A stretch of DNA of 64,000 nt from Acidovorax sp. Leaf160 (GTDB lineage: Bacteria; Pseudomonadota; Gammaproteobacteria; Burkholderiales; Burkholderiaceae_C). Position numbers and translations under genes: made by a program. The stretch lies in NCBI RefSeq assembly GCF_001424265.1, contig NZ_LMOV01000023.1, positions 549,416-613,415 of the forward strand. Reading direction: 5' to 3'. Below, in pieces: positions 8,796-16,216 of this stretch; positions within the stretch are counted from its first letter, which is position 1, and the number at the start of each line of letters is the position of its first letter. The notes beneath the pieces were generated by a model. The model was not told the origin of the DNA and made no database searches. It was given only the letters and a program-made list of their open reading frames with translations.

Positions 8796-9901
8796 AATCC
8801 TTCGCCCTTGGTGTGACCGCGCGGCGTACCCTGCTGGGCGCCGGCCTGGCGCTGGCGGCCGCCCTGCCGGCGGCCCGGGCCCAGACCGGCTGGCGGGTCG
8901 AGGCCGTACCCTTCTATGACACCACCCAGGCGCTGCAGGGCCTCTACGGCCACTGGGGCGTGCCGCGCGCTGCCGCATTCGCCACCGCGGCGCAGGCGCT
9001 GCCGCCGGCCTTGCGCACCCTGTGCGCGGCACCGGCCGCCCAGGCCGATGCGGCACTGCAAGGCGCACGCGCCGCCTGGACCGGCGCCATGCTGGCCTGG
9101 GAGGGCCTGTCGGGCGTGGCGGTCGGCCCGGTGATCGCCCGGCGCAGCCAGCGGCAGATCGACTTCGCGCCCACCCGGCCCCACCTGATCGAGCGCGCCA
9201 TCAAGGCCCAGCCCCAGGGCGCGGCGGCGTTCGAGCGCGTGGGCACGCCCGGCAAGGGCCTGCCGGCGCTGGAGTGGCTGCTGTGGACACAGCCCGCCGC
9301 TGCGGGCACCCCGGCCTGCGGCTACGCCGTCGAAGCCGCGCTGGACGTGGAGCGGGAGGCCGTGGCGCTGCGTGCGGCCTTCGATGCCGCCGCGCGCACC
9401 GACTGGGCCGCCGAGGACGAGCAGGAGCGGTCCACGCAGGCCATGGCGGAGTTCATCAACCAGTGGGTGGGCGGCATCGAACGGCTGCGCTGGGCGCACA
9501 TGGAAAAGCCCTTGCGCGCCGCACAGGGCGCGCGGGCGCCCGACTACCCCCGTGCCGCCAGCGGCCAGACCGTCGCCGCCTGGAAGGCCGAGTGGCAGGC
9601 CGTGCGCACCCTGGCCGTGCTGCCGGCGGGTGCCGCCACCCCCGCGCCCGGCCAGGCGCTGGTGCCGCTCGAAACCTACCTGCGCGGTCGGGGCCTGAAC
9701 CCGCTGGCCGACAGGCTGCTGGCCGCCACGCGGTCGGTGGACGCGGCCTTCACCGCTATGAACCAGGCGGGCGGCCCACCCCCGGCCGCTGCGGTGCAGC
9801 AGGCGGCCCGCGAACTGGCCGCGCTCAAACGCCTGGCCGAGGCGGACATTGCCCCGGCGCTGGAGGTCAGCATCGGCTTTTCGGATGCGGATGGCGACTG
9901 A
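8792..9901 (+). CDS. second imelysin-family periplasmic protein (COG3489-like)
   Basis: A 369-residue secreted protein with signal MKSFALGVTARRTLLGAGLALAAALPAARAQ. Its helical body ends each half with imelysin-like sequence. The GxHxxE position reads GLPALEW (156-162), so the His is replaced by Ala while the Glu remains. This fits the second imelysin subgroup (COG3489, predicted periplasmic lipoprotein in other species), which regularly follows COG3487 and COG3488. It is translationally coupled to the DUF1111 gene and to the DUF1513 gene behind it. Confidence 0.85.
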   Translation: MKSFALGVTARRTLLGAGLALAAALPAARAQTGWRVEAVPFYDTTQALQGLYGHWGVPRAAAFATAAQALPPALRTLCAAPAAQADAALQGARAAWTGAMLAWEGLSGVAVGPVIARRSQRQIDFAPTRPHLIERAIKAQPQGAAAFERVGTPGKGLPALEWLLWTQPAAAGTPACGYAVEAALDVEREAVALRAAFDAAARTDWAAEDEQERSTQAMAEFINQWVGGIERLRWAHMEKPLRAAQGARAPDYPRAASGQTVAAWKAEWQAVRTLAVLPAGAATPAPGQALVPLETYLRGRGLNPLADRLLAATRSVDAAFTAMNQAGGPPPAAAVQQAARELAALKRLAEADIAPALEVSIGFSDADGD

Positions 9902-11069
9902 CGTGACGCCGCGAACCCGGCATCCCGGCCTGCCCACCCGGCGCCTTGCGCTGCAGTGGCTGGGCCTGCTCGGCCTGCCCTGCAGCGCCGTGGCGCAAGC
10001 GGCGCCGGCAGGGCCGCAAACGCGCCTGGCGGCGGCATGGCAGCAGGCCGATGGCGGCTACCGCGTCGGCCTGCTCGGCGTGGGCCGCGATCCGGCGGCC
10101 CCTTTGCAGGTGCTGCACGCGCTGGAAGTACCCACCCGGGCCCACGGCGTGCATGTGCTGCCCGACGGCAGCATCGTCGCCACCGCGCGCCGGCCGGGGG
10201 ACTGGCTGGTGCACTGGCAACCGGGCACGGCCACGCCGCCGCGCTGGCACTGGGTGGATCCGAGCCGATCGTTCAACGGCCACGTGATCGCGTCGGCGGA
10301 CGGCAGCGCGCTCTACACCACCGAGACCGACGTCGATACCGGCGCCAGCCTGGTGGCCATGCGCGACGCAGGCAGCCTGGAGACCGTGGCCGAGTGGCCC
10401 ACCCACGGCATCGACGCGCATGAACTGCGGTGGGCGCCCCATGCGTTCGCGCCCGAAGCTGCGGGCCGGGCGGCGCCCCTCATCGTGGCCAATGGCGGCG
10501 TGCCCACTGCCCCGGAAACGGGCCGCGTCAAACGCGATCTGCACACCATGGATTCATCGCTCGTGCAGCTCGACGGCCGCACCGGGGCGCTGCGTGGCCA
10601 GTGGCGGCTGGCGGACCCGCGCCTCAGCCTGCGGCACCTGGCCTGGAATGCCGAAGGCTCGATGCTGGGCATTGCGCTGCAGGCGGAACACGACGACGCC
10701 AGCGCCCGCGCCCAGGCGCCGGTGCTGGCGCTCTTCGACGGGCAACGGCTGCGGTTGGCGGAACCAGCCCCGCCCACACCCGCTGCGCTGCGCGGCTACG
10801 GCGGCAGCATCTCGGCCACGGCCGAAGGCTGGGCGGTGAGCTGCCCACGGGCGGGCGGCATTGCCACCTTCTCCCCGCAGGGGAGCTGGCGGGGCCTGGT
10901 GGAGCTGCCTGAGGTGTGCGCGCTGGCCCCCGCTGCAGGCCGCCTCTGGGCTGCCGGGCTGGACCATTCGCTGCAGGACGCGGCAGGCGCCGCACCGCTG
11001 CGGCATGCGCATGCCAGCGCCCTGGCCGGTGCGCGCATGGACAACCACTGGACGCTGGCCGGGCGGTGA
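9891..11069 (+). CDS. DUF1513 beta-propeller protein, exported (COG3490)
   Basis: About 392 residues. The N-terminus carries a twin-arginine segment (LPTRRLALQWLGLLG) and a signal cleavage near AVAQAA. The body has propeller-like repeats such as AHGVHVLPDGSIVATARRPGDW, FNGHVIASADGSALYTTE and IDAHELRWAP. DUF1513 is the usual last member of the imelysin/DUF1111 cluster; its role is unknown. The start at 9891 overlaps the end of the previous gene by 11 bases; 9885 (MRMATD) is also possible. The four genes are surely one operon. Confidence 0.82.
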   Translation: MATDVTPRTRHPGLPTRRLALQWLGLLGLPCSAVAQAAPAGPQTRLAAAWQQADGGYRVGLLGVGRDPAAPLQVLHALEVPTRAHGVHVLPDGSIVATARRPGDWLVHWQPGTATPPRWHWVDPSRSFNGHVIASADGSALYTTETDVDTGASLVAMRDAGSLETVAEWPTHGIDAHELRWAPHAFAPEAAGRAAPLIVANGGVPTAPETGRVKRDLHTMDSSLVQLDGRTGALRGQWRLADPRLSLRHLAWNAEGSMLGIALQAEHDDASARAQAPVLALFDGQRLRLAEPAPPTPAALRGYGGSISATAEGWAVSCPRAGGIATFSPQGSWRGLVELPEVCALAPAAGRLWAAGLDHSLQDAAGAAPLRHAHASALAGARMDNHWTLAGR

Positions 11070-11228
11070 AGCGGGCATGGCCGGCCACGCGACTGCCGGT
11101 GCGTCAACCGGGCGACGGGCGAGCCGGCATGCCGCCGGAAGCCCTCGCCCGAGCGGAAGCCCCGCACCACAGACCGCTGGTGGCTGGTCGCTAGCAGTTG
11201 GCTGCTGGCCGTAGGCCGATGGCCGCGC

Positions 11229-11498
11229 CTATTTGGTGAACATGAAGTAGCCCAGCACCAGCGCGCCGACGGCGAAGATCAGGCGCGCGATCCAGGGCAC
11301 GATCATCCAGGCGCCCAGCACGGTCGCGATACGACCCCAGACCCCGGGCGACTGCCACGCAGGCTGCGGCGCGTGCGGGCCCGCGCCGGGCCGGGGCGAC
11401 TGCGCCGTGCCGGCCTGGATCGGGTAGCCGCATCCCGGACACGCCGGGGCGTGCGAGGACACCTCGCGTGAACACTCGGGGCAACGGATCAGGGCCAT
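11229..11498 (-). CDS. zinc-ribbon protein with a C-terminal membrane segment
   Basis: An 89-residue protein. It starts with a zinc ribbon, IRCPECSREVSSHAPACPGCGYPI (two CxxC pairs), followed by a Pro/Ala-rich linker and a C-terminal hydrophobic stretch of about 30 residues (IVPWIARLIFAVGALVLGYFMF). It is the last gene of the leftward CsgG-like operon; only one base separates it from the OmpA-domain gene. Function is unknown and its membership in the secretion system may be accidental. Confidence 0.75.
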   Translation of the reverse strand: MALIRCPECSREVSSHAPACPGCGYPIQAGTAQSPRPGAGPHAPQPAWQSPGVWGRIATVLGAWMIVPWIARLIFAVGALVLGYFMFTK

Positions 11499-11499
11499 G

Positions 11500-12234
11500 T
11501 CAGTTCCTTGGAGTGGCGGCGGCGGAGCCGGACGAGAGCGCGCCGATCAGGATCTGCACGCGCCGGTTCCTCTGCCGTCCCTGTGGGTCGTCGCGGCCGT
11601 CCGGCGTGGCATTGGGCGCCACCGGCTCGCGCTCGCCCAGGCCGCGGGCCGCAGGCAGGCGCGAGGTGCGTTGCTGCAAGGCCTGCGCGACGGTCTCTGC
11701 ACGCCGCAGCGACAGGGCATCGTTGTAGGCGTCATTGCCCTTGCTGTCGGTGTGGCCCAGCACGGTGATGGGCGCCTGCGGATAGCTCTTGATGATTTCG
11801 GCCGCCTTGTCCAGCGGTGCGGCGGCATCGGGCCGCAGCGTCGCCTTGTCGAAGTCGAACAGCACGTCTGCCGGCAGATCGACGGAGATGGCCTGTTGCG
11901 CTGTGGGCTGCGCGTTCAGTTCCACCAGCAGCGCCCGCGTCTGCTCCAGCCGGGCGGGCGGCACTTCGGCCTCGCGCAGCAGGGTCTGCGGGCCGGCTTG
12001 CGGCTGCAGCTGGGTGGCCGGGCCCTGCGGCGCGAGCGAACCCGCAACGGGCTGCGGGCTGAGCTGCGTGCGCGGCGCATCGGGCACCACGCGCAACTGA
12101 GTGCTGGCGACCTGCGCCAGGGGCTTGCCGCTGCGCTCCACCACCAGCGATTGGGCCATGGCCCCGCCACTGGCCAGGCACGCGCAGGCGGCCAGCACGG
12201 CCGGCGCCAGGCGACTGCGGTAGGCGCCTGCCAT
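11500..12234 (-). CDS. OmpA-domain protein of the CsgG-like locus
   Basis: A 244-residue exported protein with signal MAGAYRSRLAPAVLAACACLASGGAMAQ. A low-complexity N-terminal half (VVPDAPRTQLSPQPVAGS...) is followed by an OmpA/MotB peptidoglycan-binding domain from about residue 117. That domain runs DVLFDFDKATLRPDA, TVLGHTDSKGNDAYNDALSLRRA, ending RNRRVQILI. It probably anchors the system to the cell wall. Its ATG shares one base with the stop codon of the lipoprotein gene, so the two are co-translated. Confidence 0.85.
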   Translation of the reverse strand: MAGAYRSRLAPAVLAACACLASGGAMAQSLVVERSGKPLAQVASTQLRVVPDAPRTQLSPQPVAGSLAPQGPATQLQPQAGPQTLLREAEVPPARLEQTRALLVELNAQPTAQQAISVDLPADVLFDFDKATLRPDAAAPLDKAAEIIKSYPQAPITVLGHTDSKGNDAYNDALSLRRAETVAQALQQRTSRLPAARGLGEREPVAPNATPDGRDDPQGRQRNRRVQILIGALSSGSAAATPRN

Positions 12235-12920
12235 CAGCCGCCCTGCAGCGGCAGGTCCATCGAGAAGCCGGGCGAGACGATGTTGTCGCCCTGGGCGCCG
12301 TCGTTGAACACCAGCTTGAGCTTGCGCGCGGTGGGCGCCACGCTGCCCATGAAGACGAGCTGCCCGTTGAGCGTTTCGCCCTCGCGGATGGTCAGGTCAC
12401 GGTTGGTGTCGGGCCGCTTGATGTGCAGCTTGGCGCCCGACTCGTCCTGCAGATAGGTGTCGGCCAGGGCCAGCATGGTGGAGTCGGTGATCCGGTTGGC
12501 GAACGAAATGCTCACATCCAGCACCGTGGCGTCGCCGCCGATCTCCACGCTCTTCACGCGCACCGTCACGCCGGCCGGGGCCACGCCCTGCAGGCCCAGC
12601 GGCAGCTTGCGCGGCGCGGCGGTGGCAGCGGGCGACATGGTGGTGGTGGGCACTTCGGTCGCGGCAGGGGCCGCCGGCACTGCGGGGCCTGCAGGAGCGG
12701 CAGGGGCCTGCGCCGCAGCGGGCGCTGCGGGGGCCGCGGACGTGGCCGGCACCGCTGGCACGGCCGGCGTGGCCGCCACGGCAGGTGCGGACTGGTCCTT
12801 GCAGCCGGCCAGCGCGACCATGGCGAGCGCGATGGCCATGGCACCCGGGCGCACGAGGGAGCGGCGTGCTGCGGGCGCTGGGCGCGTGTCGGTGGAGAGG
12901 GCGGTATGGATCAGATTCAT
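12234..12920 (-). CDS. lipoprotein with an immunoglobulin/telokin-like C-terminal domain
   Basis: A 228-residue lipoprotein. The lipobox is LAGCKDQ near residue 40. A long Ala/Pro/Val-rich linker follows (about residues 45-105). Then comes a beta-rich domain (TVRVKSVEIGGDATVLDVSISFANRITDS, IREGETLNGQLVFMGSVAPTARKLKLVFN) that resembles DUF4352/telokin-like folds. The family could not be named with certainty. It belongs to the CsgG-like operon, 101 bases after the short repeat protein and overlapping the OmpA gene. Confidence 0.7.
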   Translation of the reverse strand: MNLIHTALSTDTRPAPAARRSLVRPGAMAIALAMVALAGCKDQSAPAVAATPAVPAVPATSAAPAAPAAAQAPAAPAGPAVPAAPAATEVPTTTMSPAATAAPRKLPLGLQGVAPAGVTVRVKSVEIGGDATVLDVSISFANRITDSTMLALADTYLQDESGAKLHIKRPDTNRDLTIREGETLNGQLVFMGSVAPTARKLKLVFNDGAQGDNIVSPGFSMDLPLQGG

Positions 12921-13021
12921 TCCCTTGGCCTTTCTGGTTCCTGTTTGTTATGGAGAGACGGGTCGCCCCGGCTCGGCAGGCCGTGGCGGCCGCAGCCGGC
13001 GCGGGCGACCACGCGGGGCGG

Positions 13022-13495
13022 CTAGCGCACCCGGATGCTGTTGACCTGCGTGCCCGGGCCCGCTGCGGGTGCGGCTTCGCTGCCGTTCCCCGCCGCAGGA
13101 CAGGGCCGCACGTCCACGTCGCTGCTGTTGCGGCCCTGCACGATCACGGTCTGCCCTTCCAGGCTCTGCCGGTCGACCTGGATCGAATTGACGGACGCGC
13201 CGCCCGGCCCGCAGCCGGTGCGCGTGGCGGTGTTGCCGGTCACCTCGATACGGTTGCCCTGCCCCGTCACCGACCTCACCGGTGCAGCCCCGGTGGACGG
13301 AGCGGCAGCTGCGGGCGGCGTCGCAGGAGCGGCACGCTCCCGGCTGCCGCCCTGAGCGTTCGTGCCGGTGGCTCCCACCGGGCCGATGGGCCCGACGGGG
13401 CCGATCTGCGCCTGTGCCAGGACGGGTGCGAGACACATCACGGCCACGGGCACGACGGAGAGGCGGAAGCTGAAACGGGCAGAGGACTGGGTCAT
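13022..13495 (-). CDS. short secreted repeat protein with a collagen-like tract and a cysteine pair
   Basis: A 157-residue secreted protein with a signal ending PVLAQAQ. Right after cleavage there are four collagen-like triplets (GPVGPIGPVGAT). The C-terminal half contains two copies of the repeat that builds the giant protein of this operon: IEVTGNTATRTGCGPGGASVNSIQVD and VIVQGRNSSDVDVRPC...TQVNSIRV. Each copy has one cysteine, so a disulfide is possible. The start at 13495 overlaps the end of the Sel1-repeat gene by 4 bases. I infer that it is a minor subunit, cap or nucleator of the exported fibre; no experiment is known to me. Confidence 0.72.
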   Translation of the reverse strand: MTQSSARFSFRLSVVPVAVMCLAPVLAQAQIGPVGPIGPVGATGTNAQGGSRERAAPATPPAAAAPSTGAAPVRSVTGQGNRIEVTGNTATRTGCGPGGASVNSIQVDRQSLEGQTVIVQGRNSSDVDVRPCPAAGNGSEAAPAAGPGTQVNSIRVR

Positions 13496-14370
13496 GGCAT
13501 CGGGGTTCCTGGCAAGCGGGTGCCGGGCAGCGGTGCCGCACCGGCGGGCGCTGGCGAGGTCGCAGCCCCGCCGGGAAGTGTGGTGGAGGGCGCGACCTGC
13601 CCTGCGCCCGGCAAGGTTCCGCCGGCCGAGGGCAGCGCGGTCGCGGCGGGCGACGGGGCTGCGCCGCCGGATTGCCGCTGGCGGACCTGCATTTCCAGCT
13701 CTTGCGAGAAGCGCTCGGCCAGCGCCACCTCTTCGGCGGCCATCTGGCCGCCCAGTTCGGTGATGGCACGGGTGGCGTCGGTCGCCGCCGCCATGCCCGG
13801 GCTGCTCAGGCGCTCGGCCAGCCTCGCGTAGCCCAGGGCCTTGACGCGGTCCTGCGGCAACCCGGCGCGTCCCTGGCGGTTCATCTCGGACAACTGCTGC
13901 ATGGCGCGTGGATCGCCCCGCACGGCGGCCAGCAGGTACCAGCGGTAGGCCTGGCTGATGTCGGCGATGCCGGAGCGCTGGTTCTGGTAGGCATCGCCCA
14001 CGAACGACAGCAGCTGGGGGTTCTGGGTGGTCAGCGCCTCCTGCTTCAGCCGCTCGAGCTCGTTGCGGTAGATGGGACCCTGGCAGCCGAGGCCCGCCAC
14101 GCCCTTTTCGATGGACTGGTTGCAGGCCTCGACGAAGCGGGCACCCTCCCCTGCGGCCGGCGTGCCGCGCACGGTGGAGGTGGCGGCCGCCGCCGTGGCC
14201 GGCGCGGCGGGGGCCGCGTTGGCGCCGGTGGTGCCGGTGGTGCCCGTGGTGACGGTGGCGTTCGGGGCCGATACCGTCTGCGCCAGGGCCGACGCGGCGG
14301 CCAGGGACATCGCGGCGACGCAGCCTGCGGCGCGCAGCCAGCCCACGGTGCCTGGATGGCGGGCCATCAT
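13492..14370 (-). CDS. secreted Sel1-like-repeat protein of the CsgG-like locus
   Basis: A 292-residue protein with signal MMARHPGTVGWLRAAGCVAAMSLAAASALAQ. A Thr/Ala-rich linker is followed by Sel1/TPR-type helices: FVEACNQSIEKGVAGLGC, DISQAYRWYLLAAVRGDPRAMQQLSEM, RVKALGYARLAERL. The C-terminal 50 residues are Pro/Gly/Ala-rich. Sel1 repeats usually scaffold protein complexes. Its ATG overlaps the stop of the CsgG-like gene (ATGATG), and its end overlaps the next gene. It is probably a periplasmic accessory factor, in the position of a CsgE-like escort, but with no sequence likeness to CsgE that I can see. Confidence 0.7.
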   Translation of the reverse strand: MMARHPGTVGWLRAAGCVAAMSLAAASALAQTVSAPNATVTTGTTGTTGANAAPAAPATAAAATSTVRGTPAAGEGARFVEACNQSIEKGVAGLGCQGPIYRNELERLKQEALTTQNPQLLSFVGDAYQNQRSGIADISQAYRWYLLAAVRGDPRAMQQLSEMNRQGRAGLPQDRVKALGYARLAERLSSPGMAAATDATRAITELGGQMAAEEVALAERFSQELEMQVRQRQSGGAAPSPAATALPSAGGTLPGAGQVAPSTTLPGGAATSPAPAGAAPLPGTRLPGTPMP

Positions 14371-15545
14371 GTGCCGGCCTTCGCTGCGGGCTGGGCGGCG
14401 CCGCTGACCGGCACGATGGCGGTAGCGGCATTGGCGTTGGCGTTGGCGTTGGCCGAGCGAGGCTCCCACGACATGGGCACGTTGAAGAACAGCGGCTCGA
14501 AGCCGGACCACTGCATGACGTCCACCTCGCCCTTGTCGGCGAAGCGCTCGGAATACACCTTCTGCAGGGCCGTCTTGGTGGCTTCGTCGTACTTCTGGGT
14601 GACCTGCACGGGCTCGCCGTACTTGCGCAGCATGACCTGGATCAGCCCCAGCTTCAGCTCGGGGGTGAGGCCCGTGTAGGCCGCGCGCATGTTCTCGATC
14701 ACCACCGGGTCGGGCATGCCGCCGGGAATGCAGCGCCAGTAAGGCGTGTTGGTGGCCTTGCCCACCAGTTCCAGCACGCTCAGATCCACCAGCGTGCGGA
14801 TGGCCGAGTGGCGGCCCTGCAGGTACTTGCCTTCCATCTTGAAGCCGAAGGCATCGCCATAGAAGCCCAGGCTGGCGTTGTCTTCCGAGCTGAAGTTCAG
14901 CACCTTGACCACGTTCGACGACTGGATCCGCGGCACCATCTGCTGGGTCGAGAAGCTGACCAGGTTCAGGTCGAGCGCCAGCGCCGAGAAGATGGCCGAG
15001 CGCTTCACGTCGGCACCCAGCGTGAGCTTGCCGTTGCCGCCGCCGAACTCGATGCCCGCCGAGTTGACCCGGCCGGCGCCGGAGATCGCGCGGTCGAACT
15101 CGGTGAGCGCGCCGGTGATCAGGAAGTCGGGCATGGTCACGCCGAACTTGGCGCCCAGCTGCGCCTGCGCCACCAGGTAGTCGGGGTGGTAGGGCACGTA
15201 CACCACGCGCGCCCCGATGCGGTTGACCGCCGTGCGCACCATCTCGGTGATGTCGCCCGGGATTTCAGCGCCCGCCAGCGGGCTCGACAGATTGGTCGCA
15301 TCGAGGATGCTGCGCGTCTGCATGTAGATGATCGGGTCGCCGTCCTTGTAGACGTCGAGCATGGAGCCGAAGCGGCCGAGCGCCATCGAATAGGGGCTGA
15401 GGTTGGTCACCGGCAGCAGCTTCTCGGCGTCCCTCTCGGCCATCAGCTTGGTCGCATCGTCCAGGGCGTTCTGGGTCGTTGCGCAGCCGCCCAGCAGAGC
15501 CAGCGCCAGCAGCGCGCCTCCCCACCGCAGTGTTGTTTGCATCAT
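14367..15545 (-). CDS. CsgG-like outer-membrane secretion lipoprotein
   Basis: A 392-residue lipoprotein with lipobox ALLGGCATT (Cys21). The central region resembles CsgG/HfaB: GDITEMVRTAVNRIGARVVYVPYHPDYL, then DFLITGALTEFDRAI, LGADVKRSAIFSALALDLNLVSFSTQQMVPRI and the closing SAIRTLVDLSVLELVGKA. In curli and holdfast-anchor systems such proteins form the nine-fold outer-membrane pore that exports fibre subunits. It is about 100 residues longer than E. coli CsgG, with a C-terminal extension holding four Ala-Asn pairs and an Ala/Pro tail. The neighbours are secreted repeat proteins, as expected for an exporter. I am fairly sure of the fold family, less of the substrate. Confidence 0.75.
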   Translation of the reverse strand: MMQTTLRWGGALLALALLGGCATTQNALDDATKLMAERDAEKLLPVTNLSPYSMALGRFGSMLDVYKDGDPIIYMQTRSILDATNLSSPLAGAEIPGDITEMVRTAVNRIGARVVYVPYHPDYLVAQAQLGAKFGVTMPDFLITGALTEFDRAISGAGRVNSAGIEFGGGNGKLTLGADVKRSAIFSALALDLNLVSFSTQQMVPRIQSSNVVKVLNFSSEDNASLGFYGDAFGFKMEGKYLQGRHSAIRTLVDLSVLELVGKATNTPYWRCIPGGMPDPVVIENMRAAYTGLTPELKLGLIQVMLRKYGEPVQVTQKYDEATKTALQKVYSERFADKGEVDVMQWSGFEPLFFNVPMSWEPRSANANANANAATAIVPVSGAAQPAAKAGT

Positions 15546-15673
15546 GATTTTTGTGGTCTTTATGTGAATGAAGGAGTGGCGTCTCGGCGTGGGAGCCCTT
15601 TCAGCTCCGGCCGGCGCCCGTGCAGTCTCTTAACGCTGCACGACAAGACGAAGAAAAAAAGTGGAACGGAGGT

Positions 15674-16129
15674 TCAGCGCGGCGAGTTGATGACGGTGAT
15701 GTTCTCGACCCCGCGCCCTTCCACGAACAGCGTCACGTTGCCGTTCACGGGCCCCTGGATCACCGGGCTCGCGATGCGCAGCGTGCCGTCGGTGCCGCGC
15801 TGCACGTCGGAATAGGTGGAGCGGATCACCACGTTGCGCTGGTCCTCCGGCAGCTTCAACGTGCCGTCGGGCTGCACCAGCGCGCTCTGGTCCACCAGCG
15901 CGTTCTGGGCGATGGCGCGGTTGACCCGGGCCTTCGCGCTCACCGACGGGTAGACGCTGTCCTGCAGCTTCACGCCGCTCTGGTTCGAGTCCTTGTAGCT
16001 GCCCAGCTGCTCGTTGTAGTTGACCAGCTGCGCCTGGGCGCCCGCCGCGCCGCCGGCCACTGCCAGCGCGCACGCGCAGCGGACCCACCAGGCGCTGCAG
16101 GGGCGGCTTACCGATACCGTTGTTGTCAT
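15674..16129 (-). CDS. small exported protein of the CsgG-like locus (possible HfaA/CsgF-type accessory)
   Basis: A 151-residue secreted protein. Signal MTTTVSVSRPC...GGAAGAQAQ, then LVNYNEQLGSYKDSNQSGVKLQD and a C-terminal beta segment GNVTLFVEGRGVENITVINS. The end is reminiscent of the NTVIVNS-type endings of fibre or holdfast-anchor proteins, but I cannot assign a family. The ATG at 16129 has AAGGAG 7 bases upstream, so the longer frame is rejected. It lies between the giant repeat protein and the CsgG-like pore, a position that suggests an export partner. Confidence 0.65.
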   Translation of the reverse strand: MTTTVSVSRPCSAWWVRCACALAVAGGAAGAQAQLVNYNEQLGSYKDSNQSGVKLQDSVYPSVSAKARVNRAIAQNALVDQSALVQPDGTLKLPEDQRNVVIRSTYSDVQRGTDGTLRIASPVIQGPVNGNVTLFVEGRGVENITVINSPR

Positions 16130-16216
16130 GAAGAAAGCTCCTTGTTCGACAAAGAATGGGCTGCTGCGCGCATGCATGGCAGGTGAGGGGCGCGCACGAT
16201 CAGGCACGACTTCGCA

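Noticed and set aside
8516-9937. 473-aa minus-strand frame over the second imelysin
   Set aside because: Overlaps two well-supported genes completely and shows only composition-driven Arg/Gly/Ala sequence.
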